Assembly: GCA_033239525.1 (NCBI GenBank)
Contig: BSYO01000004.1
Location: 11,942,037 to 12,006,036, forward strand
DNA from: Nepenthes gracilis
Taxonomy: Eukaryota > Streptophyta > Magnoliopsida > Caryophyllales > Nepenthaceae
Direction of reading: 5' to 3'
Length of the DNA: 64,000 nt
Of this stretch, positions 1 to 10,449 are shown piece by piece. The notes below the pieces were generated by a model. The model was not told the origin of the DNA and ran no database searches. It saw only the letters and a program-made list of their open reading frames with translations. How positions within the stretch are numbered: the first letter of the stretch is position 1; the number at the start of each line of letters is the position of its first letter. Position numbers and translations under genes: made by a program.

Positions 1-599
1 GCTCAACAAGGTACATGCCGATTACCATAAAACATTTATATTGTCAGGCAGATGCATAAATATTAATAAACAGTAGCGGATCAGAAAACTAAAGTAATCA
101 ATGCGGAAAAAATCCAAGGCAGAATAATATGCAATACTAAAATCAATACTTAGCCGGATGAAAGTCGAACAAAATGTCAGAGCATAAAACAGAGTCGGTT
201 TCGTTATAAAAGTCTTCTTTTATTCTTCAGCTTGCGGAGGGAGGCATTAATCAAGGATAGATTGTATTCAGTCCACACAATCCAAGGCCGATAACTAAAC
301 AGAAGTATCCCGTCTCGTGGGATCGGTGTGCCACTCGAAGGTAGGCCATAAACTTATGCTTTCCTCCTAACCGTAACGCCCCGAGGACAAGGCGAACCAC
401 AAATAGCTCCATGGACAGAGTTCGCTTTCCTCCTGACCGTAACGCCCCGAGGACAGGGCGGACCATAATTAACTCCATGGATAAAGTTATCCTCGATTAC
501 TACCATAAAGTTCTAAAGCATGCCGGAGAACCTTATCTCCCAAATCTAAAGTTTGAACTGATGGTGTTATTATAAAGTCGGTTCACATTTTCTTTGTTC

Positions 600-2165
600 T
601 TATTCCGGATGGCCATGTCACAAGCCGGTTTCGAATTCATCATGCAAGTGCCGATTTTCATTTTCACATGCAAAAGCAGAGTTCAAGTATGCATTTCGGT
701 TTCATGTTCTACGCAAGGGCCGGTTTCAAATGCAAGAGGGCCGGTTTCGATTTCCATGCAAAGAGGGCCGGTTTGATTTTCATGTGAGGGCCGGTTTCGA
801 TTTCAACATACAAAAGGGCCGGTTTTTTCCATTTTCACATGCAAAAGTAGAGTTCACAGCATGCATTCCGGTTTCATGTTCTATGCAAGGGCCGGTTTCA
901 AATGCAAGCGGGCCGATTTCGATTTCCATGCAAAAGGGCCGATTTCGACTTCGATGCACAGGGCCGATTTCGATTTCGATGCACAAAACCAATTTTGAAT
1001 TTTATCGCAAAGGCCGATTTCGATTTCAATGCAAAGGGCCGATTTCAATTTTGATGCACAAAGCCGATTTCGATTTTAAAGTAAGGGCCGATTTCGATTT
1101 CGATGCACAAAACCAATTTCGATTTTATCGCAAAGGTCGATTTCGATTTAGATGCACAAAACCAATTTCAATTTTTATCGCAAAGGCCGATTTCGATTTC
1201 AATGCAAAGGGCTGATTTCGATTTTGATGCACAAAGCTGATTTCGATTTTAAAGCAAGAGCCGATTTTGATTTCGATGCACAAACCAATTTCGATTTTAA
1301 AGAAAGGGCCGATTTCAATTTAGATGCATGAAACCAATTTCGATTTTTTTATCGCAAAGGCCAATTTTGATTTCAATGCAAAGGGCCGATTTCAATTTAA
1401 ATGCACAAAACCGATTTCGATTTTAAAGCAAGGGCCGATTTTGATTTCGATGCACAAAACCAATTTCGATTTTAAAGCAAGGGCCGATTTTGATTTTGAT
1501 GCACAAAGCCAATTTCGATTTTAAAGCAAGGGCCGATTCCGATTTTGATGCACAAAACCAATTTCGATTTTAAAGCAAGGGCCGATTTCGATTTAGATGC
1601 ACGAAACCAATTTTGATTTTTATCGCAAAGGCCAATTTTGTTTTCTACATGCAAAGTAGAGTTCAATTTATGCAGGGAGGGTTTCATGCATCACTAAAGG
1701 CCGAGTCTAATGTTTCATGTAGAACCGAGCTCAATTTTTATGCAAACGCCGGTTTCATGTTTTCTCCTAAAAGCCGAGTTCATGCCGAAAACCAATGTTC
1801 AATTTACATGCAGCTGATTTCAATTGCAATGCCGATTCAAAATTTTCATGCAGCCGAGTTCATAATGCAGAAAGGCCGAGTTCATCTTCACGCAGGGAGC
1901 CAAGTTCAATGCAGCCGATTTCAGATTTTTCATGCAGAAGGGGCCGAGTTCATTTCCATGCTGCCGATTTCAAATGTTCATGCAAAAGGGGCGAATCCAT
2001 TTTCAAGCAGCCGATTTTAGTCATGCCTACTTAAAAGCCAATTTCGAATTTTCATGCATAAAGGGGGAATCCATTTTCAAGCAGCCGATTTCAATCATGC
2101 CCACTTAAAAGCCGATTTCGAATGTTCATGCAAAAGGGGCGAATCCATTTTCAAATAGCTGATTT
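600..2165. repeat. Minisatellite array inside LTR D
   Basis: This is a degenerate tandem array built on a GGCCGATTTCGATTTCGATG-like unit. Between 1449 and 1596 the word GATGCAC recurs at 1449, 1498, 1547 and 1596, giving an exact 49-bp period made of two related halves. The edges (600-960 and 1650-2165) carry looser units based on GCCGGTTTCA or GCCGAGTTCAT. Open frames across it (for example 730-1215) come from the repeat, not from a gene. On the minus strand it lies downstream of the TATA box, so it would be transcribed from this LTR. Confidence 0.9.
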
Positions 2166-2511
2166 CAATTTTAAACATGCAATGCCCAGTTAAACAGAAA
2201 CAGAATAAATACAAATGAGAAACCAGCAGTTAAACAGAAATAAGCTAAATACAGCAGTAAATTGACAAGTAACTTAAATTGGAGAGAGGCATTGTAGTCA
2301 TTCTTAAAAATGGTCGTTGAAAAAAAATGGAAGAATACTTAGGGATCTGAATTTTAAAAAGGTGAAGTATACTTGAAGCGTTCCGAAAATAAAAACAGAG
2401 CATGAACTTTGAAACAGAGTACACTTGCCTGAGAGTTTATTGCCTAATATTACCGCCTTGAAGCTCTTCCCTTCACTCTCTTCCTTCTGCTTGCCTTCGC
2501 ATCAACCGCCT

Positions 2512-2522
2512 GGTTTATATAG
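2512..2522 (-). promoter_or_regulatory. TATA box of LTR D
   Basis: The minus strand reads CTATATAAACC, about 390 bp inside the LTR start. It is followed by a purine-rich leader and the conserved AGGCAAGTGTAC motif about 90 nt downstream. Confidence 0.6.
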
Positions 2523-2911
2523 AGGAAGGGTTTGGTGGAGTAAGTGGGGTAAGTCACTTACTCCCGTACTTCTTTTCAGGGGGTAGGTGGAGTAACTAGG
2601 TTGGTTTACTTACTTTATTTGGTCGCCACCTAGTTGGATTCTAACTGGACAATAAAGTTTACTTTTGTCTTTAGTTATCATCAATTTAATTCAGGCCAAT
2701 TGCTCCATTTTCATGCCAGCGGCCCACTCTTTGTTGGTCAGCCTTTTTTTGGGCCGATTGTGTTTTTCATTAAACGGGCCGATTTTGGATTCTTCATCTT
2801 ACAAGAGGCCGGTTCAGATTTCATGTATGCAGGTCGGTTTATATTTATGTATGCAGGCCGGTTAACATTTTAATCCCCACTTTAGGACCTTTTAAATTTT
2901 GGGATCTCACA

Positions 2912-3030
2912 TTTATCGTCCCTTCTTTGGTGAGAATATTTTTCACCATGTCTTGCCAAAGAATGAAGTTACCCTACCCGTTGAACTGCTCAACGCTGAA
3001 TGGCAGATTCTTTGATGATGTTGACGCCAT
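2912..3030 (-). pseudogene. Copia element J: start of gag, broken
   Basis: On the minus strand an ATG at 3030-3028 opens a frame that begins MASTSSKNLPFSVEQFNG, meets an in-frame TAG, and continues GNFILWQDMVKNIL. This resembles the N-terminus of Ty1/copia Gag, where a short leader precedes an F-[DN]-G-x-N-F-x-x-W motif. It lies just inside the J 5' LTR and its degenerate primer site, as expected for gag. After about 39 codons LTR D interrupts it, and the rest of the element is outside the window. The stop and the insertion make it non-functional. Confidence 0.75.
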
Positions 3031-3051
3031 TGAATAAAGTTTTCAACCTTA

Positions 3052-3065
3052 GTCTCTAATATCAC
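3052..3065 (-). other. Degenerate primer-binding site of copia J
   Basis: Next to the LTR end, the minus strand reads TGATATTAGAGAC. This is two transitions away from TGGTATCAGAG, the site complementary to initiator tRNA-Met used by plant LTR retrotransposons. Confidence 0.6.
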
Positions 3066-3357
3066 TTGTTGGCCGGAAATGGGGCGGCCTACCAATACAG
3101 GCACAAAGGAATCGAAGAGAAGGAATGAAAGTAAGAATATTGACAACCGATATTTAATTGAAAAACCCTTATGAATCAAGGAAAAAATCACGGGACATTC
3201 AGTTCATAAAATTGCACTATGTATGAGATAAAGATTACAAAACAGGAGGCGAAAATACATACACAGTTGGGCCTTCTTCCTCTCCTATGTTTTTCTTTCT
3301 TACTCTGACGCACTCACACTCTGCTTTTCTCTTTTCTACAGTCACACTAACCTACTT

Positions 3358-3366
3358 GCTTATATA
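3358..3366 (-). promoter_or_regulatory. TATA box of copia J LTR
   Basis: The minus strand reads TATATAAGC, 180-420 bp downstream of the W-box array and inside the LTR. Confidence 0.55.
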
Positions 3367-3544
3367 CACACATATATATATAAGAATATACATAAGACTT
3401 AGTAGCAGCTAGACCATCACGTCTTGCTCTATGGTTGGTACACGGTTTCCAAGAAGCATGCATCAGACTAGCAATAGGTGGTGCATGCCTGCAACAGCAG
3501 CAGACAGATCTGCTGTCTTGAGTTTCCAAGGTTATCTAAATAGG

Positions 3545-3786
3545 TAGGTCAACCTACCACATTTCAGACATAGCAGGTTTTCTGTGTTGTCACAACGAGA
3601 CGTTCAACTTTGTTGACCGTCTTTTCATTTAGACCGGTCAACGTCCTGTTGACCGTCTTCTTGTTGTTTTGAGAATGCTTAGCCAAAACAGTCAACTTGA
3701 ACTTTCAACCGGTCAACCATATTGACCTCGTTGACCGTCCAATCGGTCAACGATGTTAACCGTCCATCCAGTCAACCATGTTGACC
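3545..3786 (-). promoter_or_regulatory. W-box array in the U3 of copia J
   Basis: About eleven TTGAC/GTCAA cores occur in 240 bp, mostly as GGTCAAC or GTTGACC, and several form inverted pairs. TTGAC[C/T] is the W-box recognised by plant WRKY transcription factors. The array is 180-420 bp upstream of the LTR TATA box, where an enhancer would be expected. Activity is inferred from sequence only. Confidence 0.6.
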
Positions 3787-3816
3787 GAAACTTCTTCACG
3801 GGAGGGATTTCCAACA

Positions 3817-4570
3817 CAAAGGGGTTGGAGTCCTTATTAGGGGTAAAATCCTTTGTAGCCTAAAATAGTACAAACTTGAGAAGAATGATGTTGGTTAAGA
3901 TATTACGGCTTCTTGAACTTCACATCTAAGACTCTTGCTTAAGGCAGGTAGTTGGGAGAGGTTCTAGCACTCTAACGAACATAATGGGAGATGGAGGGTC
4001 TTCGAGAGACAGATTCCGTGTGGCCTGACTGTTGAAGGGTTCTTGGACTTTGTAGAAAATGGGCTTTACAGTCTATCCTTGGTGTGATTTTGGTCCACAC
4101 ACTTTTCTCTTGGAACTGTAATAAATAATTGAATGAATAACTACCCTTTCTCCTTTATGCGGGAAGGCAAGAGGGCTATAAGTTTAATGCTTTCTCAGTT
4201 GTGCTAGGTTCAGATTAGAATATATTTGATCTTTGTAGCTATGGGCTAATAAAATATTTATAGGTTAGATGTTAAAAATAGTCATTGAAAGAAAAAGTCA
4301 TAGCTGATTAGCTGCACATCTTAGATTAGGAGATAGTTACATCTTCTCTTAGATTTCCGATTAGCAGCACATCTTAGATCAGGAGATTTGGATTTCTAGT
4401 TAGAGCAATTGTAATGTTCAATCAACATTTATTTTATAAATTCCTTTTTGGCATGATTGGTACATTTTCGATGTGTCAAACACCACTGTATGCTAGGTTA
4501 AAATCATTCTATTAGCCTGCAAGTGGACCAATGGATTATATCTCCAGTTAAATATTGACGTTTCCTTCAT
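3817..4570. other. Unassigned, no gene seen
   Basis: No convincing coding frame, LTR end or RNA gene is visible. The sequence is of ordinary composition and probably old repeat remains. Confidence 0.4.
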
Positions 4571-5300
4571 ACTTTGACTTAACCATTCCCTTGAAGTCTA
4601 ATTGGCGAACATAATTATCTTTGGGGTGCATCCTTTCAAGAAGCTCATCAAATCGGTATCCTTTTACTTTCAGGTTTGATGCACATATGATTTCAACGCC
4701 AGTCCCAACTCCTGAGATAAAACCCAAGTTCGATGAGGTGTTTGTATGGAGTTGCCATGGTTTTGCTTCCGTGTGCATTGATGGTGCTCCTACTAGGGTC
4801 AGTCTTTCTGTGTCTTTTCATCACCCTAGGCTTGTAATGCTCGGTTTTTATTTGATTAATTTAATATTATTAGTTTATTTTGTATATATTAGAATAAACA
4901 TGCAATATAAATATGAAAAAACATTTGGAATAAGGAAGCAGTTTCGACACCTAAGGCATACCCAACATGTGCTAGTGTGTGATCGGCAAATTGGGCGCAC
5001 CTGTGTACTGCTCGAGCTGAGTTTAGACCTATTTGGAGGTCGTTTGATGCGTGCTTGAGGCAGCGCTTGAGTACGGATTCCAATGTGCTTGCACGGAGGC
5101 GGTGCTTGTGCACGGATGGGGTTAGGTGTGGCGCCTGATATGCGCCTGAAGCGGCGCTCGTGCACCAATTTGATTATGAAAAGACAGCGTACACTGTTTT
5201 TGGTCATTTTGCGTGGGAAGGAGAAGAAGAGCGAAAGAGAAGGGAATGAAGAGAGAGAATGAGGTATTTTGAAGTGTTCTTTCATCAAATCTATGAGATT
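4571..5300. other. Unresolved segment with LTR-like regulatory words
   Basis: Two opposite open stretches overlap at 4548-4778 (minus) and 4621-5058 (plus), and I recognise neither product. From 5030 to 5165 the plus strand carries GC-rich words such as GCGCTTGAG, GCTTGTGCACGG and GCGCTCGTGCACC, like the arrays upstream of TATA in LTRs A, B and I. A purine-rich stretch (5215-5260) follows, like an LTR leader. It may be a truncated plus-strand LTR. No ends, primer site or target duplication were found. Confidence 0.35.
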
Positions 5301-5362
5301 AGAGGTTGAGAAAAGTATTCTTACGCCACATTCTTAGTCTATTTCCATTTTGGATTAGTTTT

Positions 5363-5416
5363 GCTTATGTTTGATGGTTTTAGTATATAGCTTATGTTTG
5401 ATGGTTTTAGTATATA
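5363..5416. repeat. 27-bp tandem duplication
   Basis: The unit that starts GCTTATGTTTGATGG is present twice in a row, at 5363-5389 and 5390-5416, essentially without change. It lies in AT-rich non-coding sequence. Confidence 0.85.
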
Positions 5417-5726
5417 TGCATGGTATTTTTACTTTCCCACTTTGTCCACTCGTCGCATGTTGATTTACCCGAAGATTAGAGATTTTGTTTCGAATTTAGT
5501 TATATTTGAGGATTTTGCTTGTTTTGTGGAAAATGAGTAAATAATTTGAGATATTATATTTATGTATAATCATATTTGTAAAAAAAGAGTGCGTATATAG
5601 GTCATGCATGTGGTATTCATGCATGTATTTTAGGTTGGGTTTTATTTTTATATTCGTTCAATATGTGTACTTTTCTCTGAGGTGAAAAGATTTATATTTG
5701 ACATTTTTAAGTGGAAGCTTTAGACT

Positions 5727-7164
5727 TGTGATAACCCTAATTGTATTTTTATAAGAACCATCATAAGGAATTGAACGAAACTAATTTATTTAGACGTCAT
5801 AATATATTTAGACAGACTTGAAGAGAAAATATATAGACGGTCCATATCCATGGGTGATAAAAGAAAGTGGCTTCGTCCCTGTCTATAGGAGAGAATATGT
5901 AGATTGCCAGCTTACGAGTCTGATATGTCACTATATCTCTCGTGACCCAGAGGTAGTCCTCGTACTTCAACAGTAATATCCTAAGGCATATTAGGAAATA
6001 CTATCCTCCGAAACGAAACCTTGTTCCAATTCACATTTTCTTATTCTTAGAGAAATTCCATATTCATTCATAAAACATTATTTTCACTCTGGGAGAATGG
6101 TTCATCAAACATAATACATTATGGAATTTCCTTCTTATACTTCTTATAATTTGCATAATTCTTAGGAATTTGTATTTTTACATGATTTAGACTTCATGTA
6201 TAATCGATATAAAGCATAGAAAAAAAAATAAAATTCTTACTACTGAAGTCAAACACAACTTTAGAGTTTCTGGACAACGAGTTTCCTTCACAAATACATA
6301 TAACATAATTTTCAATGTATATACAAGATAACATAGTTAATATACATGCATATAAATATCTAGATTCATGTCTGATAATGTTTCCGGTTTACCTAAAATT
6401 AACATATAACAACATATGTGAATAAAAACCAAAAAATAAAGATACCCACGTCTATAAAGTTAGGGTTCTAAATTTCTAAAGTCAAATCATGTAAAACTTA
6501 TAAAAAAGTTAGAAAATTTTGAAGAGGGGCTCGGGTTAGGGTTTCTAAGTGCAAAAACCACACAAATCACACAAATTAGACATGGAATCGAAGTATTTTA
6601 CATGCTAAGATCATGAATAATACAGAATACAAACTTAATCGGGTACCAGAATGATGATAATCGAAGAAAATGAAATGAACGTACAAGAAAACGAGAGAAA
6701 AGGGTATGAGTGTACTTGCCTTGATCCAATCTATCACTTCTCTAACTAGCTCGAGCTCGAAATCAAACTCGGGAACCTCGAATTCTTCCTTCTCTCTCTA
6801 CTCATTCGAGCTCTCTCTCTTCTAACGTGGGAAGCCAGAAAATGACTATTCAAAACCCTCGCTGGGTATTTATATCGCGGGCCAGTGCTCCGGTGTGTAG
6901 CAGGCGCGCCTTGCATGAATTCCAGTGCCTGCTTGGGCACTCGAGCACCTGACAAACGTGGTCATTTCTATTTCCAACACCTGCCCCGGCGCTATCAATT
7001 CTGCTTCGTGCACTCGCGGCACCGCCCGAGGCACACGGTGAGCACCCCTCATCGATTTTTTCTTGTTCCTAAAATCTAATTTTTTCACATGAATTAAACA
7101 TAATTTTAATTATATTAACTTAATGATCTTCTAATTATGATGTTAAGGAAGTTGGAACCTTATA
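5727..7164 (-). mobile_element. Chromovirus A, 3' LTR
   Basis: This is the downstream LTR of element A on the minus strand, from a degenerate TATAAGGTTCC start at 7164 to TTATCACA at 5727. A polypurine tract abuts its start, which defines it as the 3' LTR. Its 5880-6440 part aligns by eye over some 550 bp with 16850-17410 of the 5' LTR, for example at AATACATTATGGAATT. It keeps the TATA box and the leader motif (6711-6721) that the 5' copy lost. It lacks several hundred bases that the 5' copy has near its low-coordinate end. No target duplication was found. Confidence 0.75.
6867..6876 (-). promoter_or_regulatory. TATA box of LTR A
   Basis: The minus strand reads GATATAAATACC. GC-rich words (CACTCGAGCACC, CGTGCACTCGCGG) lie 15-180 bp upstream at 6889-7048. 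Confidence 0.6.
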
Positions 7165-7180
7165 ACTCTCCCCCACTTAG
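7165..7180 (-). other. Polypurine tract of chromovirus A
   Basis: The minus strand reads CTAAGTGGGGGAGAGT immediately before the 3' LTR. This is the usual primer site for plus-strand DNA synthesis in LTR retrotransposons. Confidence 0.75.
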
Positions 7181-10100
7181 AAAATTTTGTCCTCAAAATT
7201 AACGAATCTTAACACTTAAACGAGAAATATACCTCGAAATAAATGGGAATACTTGTCCCCAATCTCATCATCCCTCTCCCATGTCGCCTCATCGTGGAGT
7301 GATTCTTTCATAAAACTCTCGCGAGAGGGATGGTTTTCAAGCGCAAGATTTGATCCTTCTGGTTCAAAATCTAAATGGGCTTCTCCGAAAACGACAAATC
7401 TTCTTAAATAACTAAGGGGCTGTAATTGATGACGTGCGACGGATCGTAGACATACTTCCTCAACATCGAGACATGGAAGACGTTGTGCACCTTGGCCAAT
7501 CTCGGGGGTAATGCCAAACGATACACCACTTCTCCAACTTTTTTTAAGATCTCAAAGGGTCCAATAAATCACAACTTCAGCTTCTCTTTGACCCCAAATC
7601 TGGAGACTCCCTTCCACGGCAATACCTTGAGGAAAAAAAAATCTCCAACCTCGAAACTAAGCTCGAATCTCCTTTGGTCTACATAACTTTTCTGCTGACT
7701 CTGTGACATCTTCAGCTTCTTAAAAACTATTGCAGTCTTTTTTTATGTCTCCCAAATCACATCTGGACCCAACAATCACCTGTCTCTTTCTCCTCCCAAT
7801 GAATAGGAGACCGGCACTTCCTACTATGTGAAGCCTCAAAAGGAGCCGATGCTTGCTTGGAAACTATTATTATTCGCAAATTCGGCCAATGATAGGTGAT
7901 CATCCCAATTCCCTCTCATCTCCATCACCGAGGCTCTAAGCATATCCTCCAAAATCTAAATTATCCACTCAGACTGGCCATCTGTCTGAGGGTGATACAC
8001 CATGCTAAATTTTAGGTTCGTCCCTAGCTCCCGGTGCAGACTCTCCTAGAACTTAGAGACGAAACATGCATCATGATCGGACACAATAGACGCCAGCACA
8101 CCATACTGTCTAACAATCTCCTCCGCATATTTCTCTACCAGAATATTTTCTTAAAGTCCTGGTATATCTTATTTATCCCAAAGTGGATAGCGTACCTGGT
8201 ACGATGAGCTTCCTTCATGATTTCTTCTTTTAAATCCTTATGTCAGGTACACACAAATGCTCTCGGAATCTCAAGACTCCATCAGCACGGGGACTAAAAT
8301 CTCTCCGGGAGTCTCAATCAAGGTCTCCAATGATATCCATCAAGAATGGATCACTCGTCTGCCCTTCCTTAATCCTCTGAAGGATCTCGGGCTACACCTA
8401 CAAGAAAGACAACATCATCCTGTTGCTTTTGACATAGCACTGGATATTACAAAGCTTCAAGCAATCCAGCATCTCCATCTGCTTGATCTGTCGTCTCGCT
8501 ACAAAATCGATCCGACGGCTCAAAGCATCCGCGACCACATTCGCCTTCCCCACTAATAGTGGATTTCACAATTATAATTCTTAAGAAACTCAATCTACCT
8601 CCATTACCTCATATTCAGCTCTTTCTGGGAGAATAGGTATTTGAGGTTTTTTTGTGGTCAGAATACACAAAAAACTTATCACCATACAAATAATACCTCT
8701 ATATCTTCAATGCGAAAACAACGGTGGCTAACTCCGAAGCATGGGTCGAATAGTTCTTCTCATGGATCTTTAATTTTCGAGATTCATAAGCAACCACCTC
8801 CCTATTTTACATCAAGACACATTCGAGGCCAACCTGTGAAGTATCACAATACACCTCGAAATCACCCGAACCATAAGGGATAGTCAAGATCGGTGCCGAA
8901 GTGAAACGATCCTTCAACTCTTGGAAACTTTAGTCACACTCTTTGGTCCAATCAAAACTTGCTTCCTTCTTCATCAAGCAAATAAGAGGCAAAGCAATCC
9001 GAGAGAAATTCTCCACTAAGTGGCGATAATAATCAACCATACTCAAAAAGTTGCAGACCTCCGTCACCATAGTTGGTCGACTTCAACTGATCATAGCTTT
9101 AACCTTCTTTGGGTCCACTAAGACGCCTCCATCAAAAATGACGTGGCCTAAGAACACGGCCTCATCGAGCCAAAACTCGCACTTCTTCAACTTCGCATAT
9201 AACCTATGCTCTCGAAAGATTTGAAGCATGATTCTCAAATGCACCTTGTGCTCAACACAACTCCTCGAATAAATTAGGATGTCATCGATGTAAACTACAA
9301 TAAATTTATCTAAGTATGGCTGGTAGACCCGGTTCATCAAATCCATAAACACGACTGGTGCATTCGTCAATCCGAACGGCATCACAAAAAACTCATAATG
9401 GCCATACCTCGTCGAGAAAGCTATCTTTGCCACATCCTCATGCTTGATCCTAAGCTGATGATACCCAAACTGAAGATCGATTTTAAAAAACATACGGGTC
9501 CCTTGCAACTAATCAAAGAGATCATTGATCCTCGGGAACGGGTACTTGTTCTTGACTGTGATCTTATTCAACTCATGGTAGTCTACATACAACCTCAAGG
9601 TGCCATCCTTCTTCTTCACAAATAGGATTTGAGCACCTCATGATAAAACACTGGGTCTAATAAAACCCATATCCAAAAGGTCTTACAATTACTGTTTCAA
9701 TTCTTTCAACTTCGCAAGAGCCATACGGTAAGGGGTCCTTGAAATTAGTGTCATTCTAGGTATGAGATCAATTCCAAACTCAATCTCTCGGTGTGGCGAC
9801 AAAGTAGACAACTTATTAGGAAACACATCTTTAAACTCACGCACTACTAGAATCTCCTTAGCCGATATCTCACAACTCTCCGCCACACTTGCATATGCCA
9901 AATAAGCTTTGCATCCACTTTTCAATAGATGCTGAGCTTGCAGAGCCAAAATAAAGCTGGACGGCTCAACCCGCTGAATATTCTAAATGTGGAAGGGCTC
10001 ACATTCTAGAATTACAAAGTCAATCTTCTTATAAAAACAATCAATAGCAGCATGATTTCTTGACAACTAATCTATACCCAAAATAATATCAAAATCATAC

Positions 10101-10444
10101 ATCTCCAAAAGAATTAAATCAATAGCTAAAGACAGCCTATTCACTTCAACTGAACACCCAAGGTAAGAAATATCAATAACAACAGAAGATCCAGTGGGAG
10201 TCAATATAACCAAGGAAAAATCAAGAATCACAAGAGATGGTACAAGACGACAAGCAAACCGAGGGGAAACAAAAGAATGGGTGGATCCATAATCAAAACG
10301 TACCAAAGCAGAAGCACCACAAGTAGAAAGAAAACCTTCCACCACATCATCACATGCCTTGGCTTCACTCGCAGACACCACAAAAGCCTTTCCTTGAACA
10401 ACGGGCTTAGAGGAGAGGGCCTTCACCGGATGAGGATACTCTTT
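7181..10444 (-). pseudogene. Chromovirus A pol (protease, RT, RNase H, integrase, chromodomain), decayed
   Basis: Reading down the minus strand, domains follow the Ty3/gypsy order. Protease is at 10444-10067, with FDYGSTHSF at about 10297 in place of a D-S/T-G active site. RT has YIDD at 9281-9292 in an open block of 141 codons (9508-9083), with flanking parts to 9949. RNase H and its tether run from about 9080 to 8490, ending near ADALSRR. The integrase zinc-binding N-terminus is near 8220-8140, the distal core at 8130-7830 (VSDHD, then HPQTDGQSE-like residues), and the C-terminus with a chromodomain-like tail at 7550-7280 ([14 protein letters not shown]). The middle of the integrase core, with the first catalytic Asp, is deleted. 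Many stops and frameshifts are present. The order and tail fit the Tekay/Del chromovirus group. Not functional. Confidence 0.85.
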
Positions 10445-10449
10445 GATTT
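10445..10449. repeat. Target-site duplication, low side of element B
   Basis: GATTT here and GAATT at 14886-14890 flank element B and match in four of five bases. Confidence 0.5.

Larger units (their letters stand above)
1..2911 (-). mobile_element. LTR D, gypsy-type long LTR, partial
   Basis: This is one long terminal repeat read on the minus strand. It begins at 2911 with TGTGAGATCC and runs off the window at position 1. Its first bases match an inner part of the LTRs near 40057 and 44430 (the GCAAGGTACATG word), so roughly 0.4 kb is missing. It shares with LTRs B, E and G a short block near 261-281, the TCCATGGA words at about 410 and 475, and the leader motif AGGCAAGTGTAC at 2417-2428. 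It holds a minisatellite at 600-2165. It is inserted in the gag start of copia element J. Assignment to Ty3/gypsy rests on similarity to LTR B, which has an adjacent gypsy gag. Confidence 0.75.
3067..3816 (-). mobile_element. Copia element J, 5' LTR
   Basis: This 750-bp repeat on the minus strand is bounded by perfect TGTTGG...CCAACA ends. A degenerate tRNA-Met primer site and a copia-like gag start follow it. U3 (high-coordinate side) is packed with TTGAC cores at 3545-3786, a TATA box lies at 3358-3366, and the rest forms the leader. The matching 3' LTR is not in the window because LTR D cuts the element. Confidence 0.75.

Noticed and set aside
600..2034. Open reading frames of 60-161 codons on both strands
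   Set aside because: They follow the 24/49-bp repeat period and give low-complexity products (GRFRF..., FDFDAQ...). They are by-products of the minisatellite.
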